A stretch of DNA of 64,000 bases from DATAZK01 sp965199805 (GTDB lineage: Bacteria; Actinomycetota; Actinomycetes; Frankiales; Frankiaceae), in NCBI GenBank assembly GCA_965199805.1, contig CBDATO010000001.1:2108001-2172000 (forward strand), given 5' to 3'. The position numbers and the translations under genes were made by a program. This document shows positions 29,433 through 37,952 of this stretch, piece after piece (the first letter of the stretch is position 1; each line of letters begins with the position of its first letter). Below the pieces are notes generated by a model. That model did no database searches, was not told where the DNA came from, and saw nothing but the letters and a program-made list of their open reading frames with translations.

Positions 29433-30488
29433 ATGGATCAGGTGGTCGTCGGACTCGACAATGACGTAGTCGTGGGTCTCGACAATGACGTAGTCGTGGG
29501 TCTCGACAATGGCGGCACGGCCAACAAGCCGACGGTGCTCGACGCCTCCGGCCGCTTCCTCGTCACCACGATCCGGGAGCTGCCGAGCCGGGTGCTCGAG
29601 GGTCCGCACGTGGCGATCGAGGCGCTGGTCGCGGCCTTCGACGACGTGCTCGCGGCCACCGGGATCAGCCGTGCTCGCGTACGCGGGGTCGGCCTCGACA
29701 CCCCGGGCCCGGCGAGCGCCGACGGCGTCATCTCCTCCAAGGGGTCGACCAACTTCGCGCTGCCCGAGTGGCGCGGCTTCGACATCCGTACCGCGCTCGA
29801 GCAGCGGCTCGGCCTGCCGGTGGTCTACAGCAACGACGGCAACGCGGCCGCCCTGTACGCCCACCACGTGCACTTCGGCGCCGAAGCCTCGGGCCGTGCG
29901 TCGGTGTCGGCGATCGTCGGCACCGGGCTCGGCGGCGGCCTGATCCAGGACGGCACCGTCATCGGTGGTGCGGCCGGGATGGCCGGCGAGCTCGGCCACG
30001 TCCCGATCCCGCTGGAGGGCCTGCTCGAGCCTGGTCAGGCGGTGCCGGTCTGCAACTGCGGGCAGCCGGGCGATGCCGAGAGCGTCGCGTCGCTGACCGC
30101 GATCGGGCGCCACCTGCTGCCGTACTGGCTGACCCGCTACCCCGGCCACGAGTTGGGGCTGAAGCCGTTGCCTGAGGCCGCCAAGCTGGTGCGCGGCTAC
30201 GCCGAGCAGGGCGATGCGATGGCCCGCGCGATCTTCGGCCAACAGGCGCAGGCGATCGGGCGGCTGTTCGGGATCGTCTCCAACGTGACCGATCCCGACG
30301 CGTACTTCATCGGTGGCGGGGTGGTCGAGACCACCCCTGAGCTGCGCACCTGGTTCGTCGACCGGATCCGCGAGGCCACCGGCCTGCGCGCCGAGCAGCA
30401 GGTCACGGCGAGCTTCGCCGAGGTGCCCGACCTCGACATGGCCGGCGCCCGCGGCGCAGCCCTCGCCGCGTGGGACCGGCTGCGCTGA
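29433..30488 (+). CDS. ROK family sugar kinase with duplicated N-terminal strand
   Basis: A 351-residue ROK/hexokinase-fold protein. Phosphate-1 motif G-L-D-N-G-G-T near residue 23, phosphate-2 V-G-L-D-T-P-G near residue 86, catalytic Asp in N-D-G-N-A-A near residue 133, G-T-G-L-G-G-G near residue 163, and a Cys cluster V-C-N-C-G-Q-P-G-D where the third usual Cys is Asp. The N-terminus repeats VVVGLDND in tandem because of a 24-bp duplication, so extra strand copies precede the real one. ATG 29433 is assumed; GTG 29496 would give the ancestral-looking protein. Confidence 0.85.
   Translation: MDQVVVGLDNDVVVGLDNDVVVGLDNGGTANKPTVLDASGRFLVTTIRELPSRVLEGPHVAIEALVAAFDDVLAATGISRARVRGVGLDTPGPASADGVISSKGSTNFALPEWRGFDIRTALEQRLGLPVVYSNDGNAAALYAHHVHFGAEASGRASVSAIVGTGLGGGLIQDGTVIGGAAGMAGELGHVPIPLEGLLEPGQAVPVCNCGQPGDAESVASLTAIGRHLLPYWLTRYPGHELGLKPLPEAAKLVRGYAEQGDAMARAIFGQQAQAIGRLFGIVSNVTDPDAYFIGGGVVETTPELRTWFVDRIREATGLRAEQQVTASFAEVPDLDMAGARGAALAAWDRLR
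29442..29513 (+). repeat. 24-bp tandem repeat inside the ROK kinase gene (three copies)
   Basis: Units at 29442-29465, 29466-29489 and 29490-29513, each encoding V-V-V-G-L-D-N-(D/G). Units 2 and 3 are identical over their first 23 nt; unit 1 differs at four positions. Length is a multiple of three, so the frame is kept. Confidence 0.92.
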
Positions 30489-30492
30489 CGGG

Positions 30493-30948
30493 TCAGACCA
30501 GCCCGGTGGCGTCGAAGCTCCAGGACGTGTCGGCGCCCGCCATCCGCTCCAGCCAGTCGGCCGGGGCCTGGCGCTGCAGCGTCGGGTAGTCCCAGTAGTC
30601 CTTCCAGACGGTGATCTTGCCGTCGCGCACCTTGTGCACGGTGCAGAACGGCAGCACGGCGACCTCGCCGGAGTCGAAGGTCCACGTCTCCGAGTGCTCG
30701 TAGATGACGTTCTCGCCGTCGCTGACCAGCACGCCGGTGTGGTTCTCGTACGCGGTCAGCGCCTGCAGCCCGATCTGCAGCCGCTTGACGATGTCGGGGC
30801 CGCCGCGGGCCGACATGCCCGGCCCGACCGGCACGTCGAAGTAGATGCAGTCGTCCGACAGCAACGGCGGGATGGCGTCCCAGTCGCGCTCGCTCAGCGC
30901 CCTCCACAGGGAGAGAACCAGGGCTTTCGTGGGGTCGGCGTCGCTCAT
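30493..30948 (-). CDS. SnoaL-like / limonene-epoxide-hydrolase-fold protein
   Basis: A 151-residue NTF2-like alpha+beta barrel protein. Seen: the N-terminal helix L-V-L-S-L-W-R-A-L-S-E-R-D-W-D, the strand DDCIYFDVPVGPG near residue 36, and W-T-F-D-S-G-E-V-A-V-L-P-F near residue 98. The ending K-I-T-V-W-K-D-Y-W-D resembles epoxide hydrolase or ketosteroid isomerase-like members. The ATG at 30948 has TACGGT 6 nt upstream (leaderless). Converges on the ROK gene with a 4-bp gap. Substrate unknown. Confidence 0.75.
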   Translation of the reverse strand: MSDADPTKALVLSLWRALSERDWDAIPPLLSDDCIYFDVPVGPGMSARGGPDIVKRLQIGLQALTAYENHTGVLVSDGENVIYEHSETWTFDSGEVAVLPFCTVHKVRDGKITVWKDYWDYPTLQRQAPADWLERMAGADTSWSFDATGLV

Positions 30949-30954
30949 GCGCGA

Positions 30955-30960
30955 ACCGTA
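30955..30960 (-). promoter_or_regulatory. -10 element (TACGGT) of leaderless promoter
   Basis: TACGGT on the minus strand, 6 nt before the ATG at 30948. Confidence 0.5.
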
Positions 30961-31009
30961 ACCACCCCGCGGCCGACCGGCCCCGCCGGGTCCGTCATGC
31001 TCTTCAGGC

Positions 31010-31918
31010 ATGAGTGCAGACGCCCGTACCGATGTCGAGTTCCCGGGTGCCGGGGGCGTCACGCTGCGCGGATGGCTGTACCGGCCGGATGGCGACGCTC
31101 CTGCTCCTGCGGTGATCATGGCGCACGGCTTCTCAGCCACCCGGCACATGGGGCTGCCCGCCTTCGCCGAGGCCTTCGCCGCCGCCGGCTACGCCGTGCT
31201 GCTCTACGACCACCGCAACCTCGGTGACAGCGCGGGCGAGCCGCGCCAGGAGATCAACCCGTGGGCGCAGGCCCGCGACTACCGTTACGCCCTGACCTGG
31301 CTCGCCGCGCAGCCCGGCATCGACCCGGACCGCATCGCGCTGTGGGGCTCGAGCTTCAGCGGCGGCGAGGTCATGGTGGTCGGCGCCGTGGACCCGCGGG
31401 TCAAGGCGGTCATCGCCAACGCGCCCTTCGCCGGCCTCGGCCGTACCTACGACGACCCGGCGGCCGCGTTCGAGGCCATGCGGGTGGCGCTCGACGACGA
31501 GTCCGGCGCCGGCCCCGCCGACAGCACCGACGCCCCGATCGGCCCCATGCAGGTCATGCGCCCGATTGGCAGTGACCCGCAGGCGCCCGCCTTCCTGCCG
31601 CAGCCCGAGGCGACCGAGTGGTTCTCCACCGTCGCCGACCCCACCTGGCAGAACACGTTCACGCTGAAGGGCCTCGGCGGCGCGCACGCCTTCGACCCCG
31701 CGGTGGCCGCTCCGTTCCTCGCGCCGACGCCGCTGCTGGTCATCGTGGCGAGCGAGGACGAGGTCGCGCCCGCGCCCGTCGCCCGGCAGACGTACGCGAT
31801 CGCGTCCGAGCCGAAGCAGCTGCAGGAGATCCCCGGCCACCACTTCGTGCCCTACAGCGGGGAGCAGCTGGACCAGGCGATCGCGTACGCGCTCGCCTTC
31901 CTGAAGGAGCACCTGTAA
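31010..31918 (+). CDS. Alpha/beta hydrolase (dienelactone-hydrolase / acetyl-esterase-like)
   Basis: A 302-residue serine hydrolase. Oxyanion region V-I-M-A-H-G-F-S near residue 36, Y-D-H-R-N-L-G-D-S near residue 65, nucleophile elbow W-G-S-S-F-S-G-G with Ser near residue 109, acidic residue in VASEDEVAP near residue 250, and catalytic His in I-P-G-H-H-F near residue 280. No signal peptide. Family members hydrolyse esters, lactones or peptides; the substrate is unknown. Divergent from the SnoaL-like gene (61 bp). Confidence 0.85.
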   Translation: MSADARTDVEFPGAGGVTLRGWLYRPDGDAPAPAVIMAHGFSATRHMGLPAFAEAFAAAGYAVLLYDHRNLGDSAGEPRQEINPWAQARDYRYALTWLAAQPGIDPDRIALWGSSFSGGEVMVVGAVDPRVKAVIANAPFAGLGRTYDDPAAAFEAMRVALDDESGAGPADSTDAPIGPMQVMRPIGSDPQAPAFLPQPEATEWFSTVADPTWQNTFTLKGLGGAHAFDPAVAAPFLAPTPLLVIVASEDEVAPAPVARQTYAIASEPKQLQEIPGHHFVPYSGEQLDQAIAYALAFLKEHL

Positions 31919-31947
31919 CCGCACCCGGCTTCGATGCGCGCGGGGCG

Positions 31948-32472
31948 TTGATCGGAGCCCTCGTCATGGCCGGCTTCGGGCTCGGGTGGGGCCTCTGGGG
32001 TGCCGGCGCGGTGGACGATCCCTCCGCGGCCAACGGTGTGCGGGTGGCACTGGTCGTCGTCGGTGCCGTCCTGATCACCCGCGCGATCATGGGCCTGCGC
32101 AGGGCGGCGTCGGGCTCCGGAACGTCGATGGTCGGCACCCGGAGCTACTGGGTCGTGACGGCGGCCGAGTTCCTGGCGATCGCGGCCGGCGGAGCGGCTC
32201 TCGGGGCCACCGACAACGCCCGCTACGTGGCGGCCTGGGTGGCTGCCGTCGTCGGCGTCCACTTCCTCGCCTTCGGCCGGCGCTTCTGGCGCGGCTTCCT
32301 GGTGGTCGGTGGCGTCATCCTGGCGGGCGCGGCCGCGTCGCTCGGGCTGGGGTTGAGCGGAGCCGCGGACGGGACCGCGATCGCGGTGGCCGCATTCGTC
32401 GCCGCCGGCACGCTCGACCTGACAGCGGGGCTGGCGATCGAGGCTGCGGGGCGGGCGCGGACCGCTGGGTAG
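31948..32472 (+). CDS. Hypothetical six-segment membrane protein
   Basis: About 174 residues, almost entirely hydrophobic, with roughly six membrane segments and a basic loop (F-G-R-R-F-W-R near residue 110). It resembles the generic DUF308-like or hypothetical actinobacterial membrane proteins. The start is uncertain: TTG 31948 keeps the first membrane segment whole, while ATG 31966 has GGAG 8 nt upstream but a shorter first helix. No function assigned. Confidence 0.6.
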   Translation: MIGALVMAGFGLGWGLWGAGAVDDPSAANGVRVALVVVGAVLITRAIMGLRRAASGSGTSMVGTRSYWVVTAAEFLAIAAGGAALGATDNARYVAAWVAAVVGVHFLAFGRRFWRGFLVVGGVILAGAAASLGLGLSGAADGTAIAVAAFVAAGTLDLTAGLAIEAAGRARTAG

Positions 32473-32475
32473 CGT
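32470..32475 (+). promoter_or_regulatory. -10 element (TAGCGT) of leaderless promoter
   Basis: TAGCGT, 6 nt before the ATG at 32482. Its first three bases are also the stop codon of the preceding gene, so chance is possible. Confidence 0.4.
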
Positions 32476-32481
32476 GGCCGC

Positions 32482-32898
32482 ATGGCTGAGGTGAAGGCAC
32501 AGGCGAAGACGTCCGTCGACGCGCCAGCGGAGACGGTGCTCGCGCTGATCCGCGACACGACGCGGCGCCACGAGCTGTTGCCCGAGGCGTACCACGACGT
32601 CAGCGTCGCGGGCGACGTCGTCAGCTACCGGCTGCATGCCGGTGGGCGTCAGCGGGACTACGTGATGCGCCAGGTGGCGACCGACACCGGCCTGCGCGAG
32701 CAGGACGAGACGTCGTCGCTGGTGACGGTGTGGACCGTCACGCCGGGGTCCGGGCGTACCGACGTCACCATAACGACGACCTGGCAGGGCGCGGGCGGCA
32801 TCGGCGGCTTCTTCGAGAAGACGTTCGCGCCCAAGGGCGTCGCCAAGCTGCACACCCAGACGCTGGGCAACCTCGGCCGGCTCACGACCGGCAGCTAG
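32482..32898 (+). CDS. SRPBCC family protein (polyketide cyclase-like)
   Basis: A 138-residue START/SRPBCC-fold protein: V-D-A-P-A-E-T-V-L-A-L-I-R-D at the N-terminus (typical first strand and helix), a middle of antiparallel strands, and the C-terminal helix A-P-K-G-V-A-K-L-H. The fold binds hydrophobic ligands; no catalytic motif is recognisable. It overlaps the convergent PhyH-like gene by 4 nt at the stop codons. Confidence 0.7.
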   Translation: MAEVKAQAKTSVDAPAETVLALIRDTTRRHELLPEAYHDVSVAGDVVSYRLHAGGRQRDYVMRQVATDTGLREQDETSSLVTVWTVTPGSGRTDVTITTTWQGAGGIGGFFEKTFAPKGVAKLHTQTLGNLGRLTTGS

Positions 32899-33764
32899 CG
32901 CGCGGCGTTCTTCACGAACTCCTCGATGCCGTCGTCGCCGAGCGGGCTGCCGGTGAACCACCCACCGCGCACGTGCCGGCGCAGCGCCCCGTCCTCGGTG
33001 GCCCGGGCGGCGGAGTGCCAGAGGTACGCGTCGTGGAGCAGCACGTCGCCGCGCTCGAGGTAGACGGCGATCTCGCCCGGCACCTTCTCGAACCCGAGCG
33101 GCATGGGGGACGGCGGCGGCTCGGCGGTGTAGCCGCCCCACTCCGCGGCACCCTTGGGCACGACCGCGCCGTTGACGTTCTCGTATGGCGGCGGCGTCGC
33201 CCACCGGTGGCTGCCCGGCACCGCGCGCAGGAAGCCGTTCGCCGGGCTGGTGGCGTCCAGGTGCACCGTGAAGGCGGTGCTCGGCCAGATCGGCTGGCTC
33301 GGCGCGCTCTGCCAGTCGCTGTGCCACCCGATCCGGGTGTAGCCGGACTCGCGACCGGGCCGGGCGTCCTGGTAGACGACGCCCGACCGGCGGTGCTCGA
33401 GCAGCCAGCACTCTTCGCCGAGCAGCCGGCGCATCGCCGCCACGATCACCGGGTGCAGCACGGCTTCGCGGGTGACGGGGGCGATCTCGGTGAAGAACTG
33501 GACGTAGTTGGCGAAGGTCTCGACCTTCGACTCCTGGCCGAGCTCCAGGAAGCGCGGGGTCCCGAACTTCGCGGGCAGCGCCTGGGCGACGACCTTGGCC
33601 TGGGCGTCCTCGCCCTCGGCGATCATCGCGTCGACGGTCGCGTCGTCGAGCAGCCCGCGCACGGCGGCGAAGCCGTACTCGCGGTAGAAGGCGTCGAACT
33701 CGCCGGTCTGGTCGGGGGCGAACACCCCGATCTCGGCGCCGAGTTGGGTGGGGAGACCGATCAC
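32895..33764 (-). CDS. Phytanoyl-CoA dioxygenase (PhyH) family protein
   Basis: Fe(II)/2-oxoglutarate-type dioxygenase, 289 residues. Iron ligands: G-W-H-S-D-W (His-x-Asp) near residue 148 and a distal His in the D-A-Y-L-W-H-S region near residue 248. R-A-T-E-D-G-A-L-R-R-H-V carries the Arg expected to bind 2-oxoglutarate. P-A-N-G-F-L-R-A-V-P-G-S-H-R-W near residue 175 is family-typical. GTG 33764 is preceded by TACGGT with 7 nt spacing. Substrate unknown. Confidence 0.85.
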   Translation of the reverse strand: MIGLPTQLGAEIGVFAPDQTGEFDAFYREYGFAAVRGLLDDATVDAMIAEGEDAQAKVVAQALPAKFGTPRFLELGQESKVETFANYVQFFTEIAPVTREAVLHPVIVAAMRRLLGEECWLLEHRRSGVVYQDARPGRESGYTRIGWHSDWQSAPSQPIWPSTAFTVHLDATSPANGFLRAVPGSHRWATPPPYENVNGAVVPKGAAEWGGYTAEPPPSPMPLGFEKVPGEIAVYLERGDVLLHDAYLWHSAARATEDGALRRHVRGGWFTGSPLGDDGIEEFVKNAAR

Positions 33765-33771
33765 CCGCCCG

Positions 33772-33777
33772 ACCGTA
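33772..33777 (-). promoter_or_regulatory. -10 element (TACGGT) of leaderless promoter
   Basis: TACGGT on the minus strand, 7 nt before the GTG at 33764. Confidence 0.5.
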
Positions 33778-33788
33778 CGACCGCCGTG

Positions 33789-34325
33789 TTACGCCTCCGT
33801 TAGGTCAACCAGTTTCTGCACGGTGTTCCAGTTGCGGGCGGTGCCGCCGACCTTCAGGTGCTTCTCGAAGAACGTGCCGGGGATCTTCGTCTGGGCCTGC
33901 CCGTGGCCGTACCAGACGTACAGCTCCCGGCCGGCGAGCACCCACTGATCGGGGGCGTAACGGTCGGACTCGACGGCGCCGAGGGTCGACTGTGTCGGGG
34001 TCTCGGTGAGGAACCAGACCGTGTAGTACTTGGGCTCGGTGACGACGTCGGCCAGCGGATCGGCCGCGACCGCCGCCGCCAGCTGCGCGTGCGTACGCAC
34101 GAAGACCTGGATGCTCAGCCCGAGCTCCCGCTTGATTGCGGCCGCGACGTTCTTCTCGACGTCGGCGGCCTTCTCGGAAGTCGACGCGACGGCATTACCG
34201 CTGTTGAGCAGCGTCTTCACGTCGGTGTATCCGAGGTCGCCCAGGAGGCGCTTCAGGTCGGCCATCGGCAGCTTGTTCTTGCCGCCGACGTTGACCCCGC
34301 GCAGCAGGATGGCGAGCCGCGTCAC
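33789..34325 (-). CDS. DUF1697 domain protein
   Basis: A 178-residue protein starting with the family signature L-L-R-G-V-N-V-G-G-K-N-K-L-P-M, followed by LKRLLGDLGYTDVKTLLNSGNAV and an ending H-L-K-V-G-G-T-A-R-N-W-N-T-V, full length for DUF1697. Function unknown. The GTG lies 4 bp after the DUF779 stop, so it is probably the third gene of the aldehyde dehydrogenase operon. Confidence 0.9.
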   Translation of the reverse strand: MTRLAILLRGVNVGGKNKLPMADLKRLLGDLGYTDVKTLLNSGNAVASTSEKAADVEKNVAAAIKRELGLSIQVFVRTHAQLAAAVAADPLADVVTEPKYYTVWFLTETPTQSTLGAVESDRYAPDQWVLAGRELYVWYGHGQAQTKIPGTFFEKHLKVGGTARNWNTVQKLVDLTEA

Positions 34326-34329
34326 GCGG

Positions 34330-34860
34330 CTAGGCCACCCACTCGCCGCGGGGGGCGGGCCCCGCGGCTTCCAGCTGGTCGGTCTCGTCGTCGGTGAACA
34401 GCCGCGAGCGGGTGAGGAAGCGGAAGCCCTCGGGCGCCTCCACGCTGAAGCCCGCGCCGCGTCCGGGGACGACGTCGATGGTCAGGTGGGTGTGCGACCA
34501 GTACTCGAACTGGTTGCCCCCGATGTAGACCGGCACCGTGGCGCGGGCATCGCCGATCAGGCCCAGGAAGACGTCCCGGTCCCCGATCAGGAACTCGTTG
34601 CGCGGATAGCACATCGGTGCCGACCCGTCGCAACAGCCGCCGGACTGGTGCAGGAGCAGTGGGCCGTGCTTGTCGGTCAGCATGGCGAGCAGGTCGACCG
34701 CGGCCGGCGTCGCGGCGACCCGCGCGACCGGCGAGCCGGGGGTGGCGCCGGCGTATTCTGCGACCACCTCCCCGGTGAACTCGTCGGTCTTCAATGCGGG
34801 CTCGCCGGCGGCCGCCGTGACCACTGCGTCAGCCAACGCCGACTCCGTGCTCCGACCCAC
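34330..34860 (-). CDS. DUF779 protein associated with aldehyde dehydrogenase
   Basis: DUF779 proteins are typically encoded next to acetaldehyde dehydrogenases. Core: V-A-A-T-P-A-A-V-D-L-L near residue 47, H-Q-S-G-G-C-C-D-G-S near residue 71 with a vicinal Cys pair, M-C-Y-P near residue 83, and W-S-H-T-H-L near residue 120. The Cys and His residues look like a metal site. At 176 residues it has about 45 extra N-terminal residues relative to the usual form. The GTG at 34860 has GGAGGAGGAG upstream, supporting the longer start. Confidence 0.85.
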   Translation of the reverse strand: MGRSTESALADAVVTAAAGEPALKTDEFTGEVVAEYAGATPGSPVARVAATPAAVDLLAMLTDKHGPLLLHQSGGCCDGSAPMCYPRNEFLIGDRDVFLGLIGDARATVPVYIGGNQFEYWSHTHLTIDVVPGRGAGFSVEAPEGFRFLTRSRLFTDDETDQLEAAGPAPRGEWVA

Positions 34861-34901
34861 TGCTCCTCCTCCAGCTCGATGACCCGAACTACGTCCCCGG
34901 C

Positions 34902-36425
<1,524 letters not shown>

Positions 36426-36569
36426 GACTGCTCCTTTGCAGGCTGGGGACGATCTGTCTGCTCCCGTCGACGCTAGGCGCGCGACCGTTGCAGACCCGTT
36501 GCATCGCAGGTCAGCGGGCCTGACAAGCGATCCGGTGTCGGGAGGGATTCGGGGGTCCTTTTCGCGATG

Positions 36570-36609
36570 ACAAGCAATGTGATGTAGGTCGGTACATCAC
36601 ATTGCTTGT
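36570..36609. repeat. Perfect 17-bp inverted repeat with 6-nt loop
   Basis: The arms 36570-36586 and 36593-36609 are exact reverse complements around GGTCGG (arm core CAAGCAATGTGATGTA). It is A+T-rich in a 72% GC setting. It lies 145 bp upstream of the aldehyde dehydrogenase start and 95 bp upstream of the HNH gene start, with no T-run after it. Confidence 0.92.
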
Positions 36610-36690
36610 GCCTTCCCCCATGGCCTCGCAGGCGCAATTCTCGTTGTCCACAGGAGGACATTGCCAAGCGGTAAGGACTCATTTCCGGGG

Positions 36691-36696
36691 TAAACT
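36691..36696 (+). promoter_or_regulatory. -10 element (TAAACT) of leaderless promoter
   Basis: TAAACT, 7 nt before the ATG at 36704; no ribosome binding site precedes the ATG. Confidence 0.45.
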
Positions 36697-36703
36697 CGAA
36701 CGC

Positions 36704-37921
36704 ATGTTCGACACCGTATTGGCGAAGGCAGGCGAGCTGACCCGGCTCGCCGCCGAACTCGCCGCTGCGGTGAACGCCGAGATGTCCGGTACGGAAGCGC
36801 TGGAGATGTTGCAGGAGGCGACAGCGGCAAGCCGTCAGCTCGAGCTGGTGCAATGTCTGACCACGGAGCGGGTCGACCGCTCGGGCATCTGGTCCCGCGA
36901 CGGGGCAGGCTCGACCAGGTCGTTCCTCAAGACTGAGCTGGACGAGTCGGGACCATGGGTCAACCAGCGGATTGTCGTGGGTCGGGCGTTGGTCGACGAG
37001 TTGCCGGCCACCCGGGAGCAGTGGCATCTCGGCACGCTCGGGATGGACAAGGCCCGGGTCATCGCCGGCGCAGTCGAATATCTAGACGACGAACTCACCG
37101 CCGGTATCGACAAGGTATTGGCAGAGACCGCCCCGCTGGTCACGCTGAGTAAATTGCGCGTGCTCGCCGAGACGGTCCGTCAGCAATCCGCACCTGAGCC
37201 CGCGGCGGACAAAGACCTGCAGAAGCGCTTGCGCGAAAGGGTCACCCTTTCGGACACGCTGGACGGCTATCGGCTTTCCGGTTGGCTGTCGCCGGAGAAC
37301 GGCGCAATCCTGGCGCGGGCGTTGGAGCATTTCACCTCGAAGCCGCCGCCCGCAGACCTGGCCAAGGAGACGTCCGAGCCGGTGCTGTCACCTGCTGCCC
37401 GACGGGCGCAGGGGCTGATCGAGATGGCGCGCCAGGCCATGTCGCGCGAGGAGTCGGGTGCGATCACGGTCGCCCGGCCCACCATCGTCGTCACGTTGGC
37501 CCACGACGACCTGCGATTCGGCTACGGCACGGCCGAGGTGCAGGATGCGCAGCCGATCCCGGCCCGGGCCGTGCAGCGGATGGCCTGCGAAGCCGACCTC
37601 ACGCTGCTCAAGCTGGACAGGGACGGATCGCCCCTCAAGATGGGCCGGCGCGTCCGTACCGCGACGGTTGCCCAGCGCCTCGCGCTCGCCTTCCGTGACA
37701 AGGGCTGCCGGTTCACCGGCTGCGACGCCAAGGTCGCCTGGTGCCACGTCCACCATGGCGACGAGTGGCAGGCCCATCACGGTGACACCGACGTCGACCG
37801 GATGTTCCTGGTGTGCACCCATCATCACCACCTCCTGCACGAGGGGGGCTGGACCTGGACCGGTGAGCCCAACGGACAGTTGCAGTTCCACCCGCCGCAG
37901 GGGCCACCGCACCGGTGTTAG
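36704..37921 (+). CDS. DUF222 / 13E12-repeat family HNH endonuclease-like protein
   Basis: A 405-residue protein of the multicopy actinobacterial DUF222-HNH family (REP13E12-like). The N-terminal two-thirds is helical DUF222 (Q-L-E-L-V-Q-C-L-T near residue 47, LGMDKARVIAGA near residue 112). The C-terminal HNH module spans about residues 340-385: C-R-F-T-G-C-D, W-C-H-V-H-H, and C-T-H-H-H-H-L-L-H-E-G-G-W. The central Asn of HNH appears replaced (T-D-V-D-R-M-F-L-V-C), which may reduce nuclease activity. Third-position GC looks lower than in its neighbours. It splits the aldehyde dehydrogenase gene from its presumed regulator. Confidence 0.88.
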   Translation: MFDTVLAKAGELTRLAAELAAAVNAEMSGTEALEMLQEATAASRQLELVQCLTTERVDRSGIWSRDGAGSTRSFLKTELDESGPWVNQRIVVGRALVDELPATREQWHLGTLGMDKARVIAGAVEYLDDELTAGIDKVLAETAPLVTLSKLRVLAETVRQQSAPEPAADKDLQKRLRERVTLSDTLDGYRLSGWLSPENGAILARALEHFTSKPPPADLAKETSEPVLSPAARRAQGLIEMARQAMSREESGAITVARPTIVVTLAHDDLRFGYGTAEVQDAQPIPARAVQRMACEADLTLLKLDRDGSPLKMGRRVRTATVAQRLALAFRDKGCRFTGCDAKVAWCHVHHGDEWQAHHGDTDVDRMFLVCTHHHHLLHEGGWTWTGEPNGQLQFHPPQGPPHRC

Positions 37922-37952
37922 AGCTCTCGTTGTCAGAGCCTGGTTGCCGGGC

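Noticed and set aside
36570..36609. Intrinsic terminator.
   Set aside because: The hairpin is strong but no T-run follows on either side, and it lies upstream of both neighbouring starts, not downstream of a gene end.
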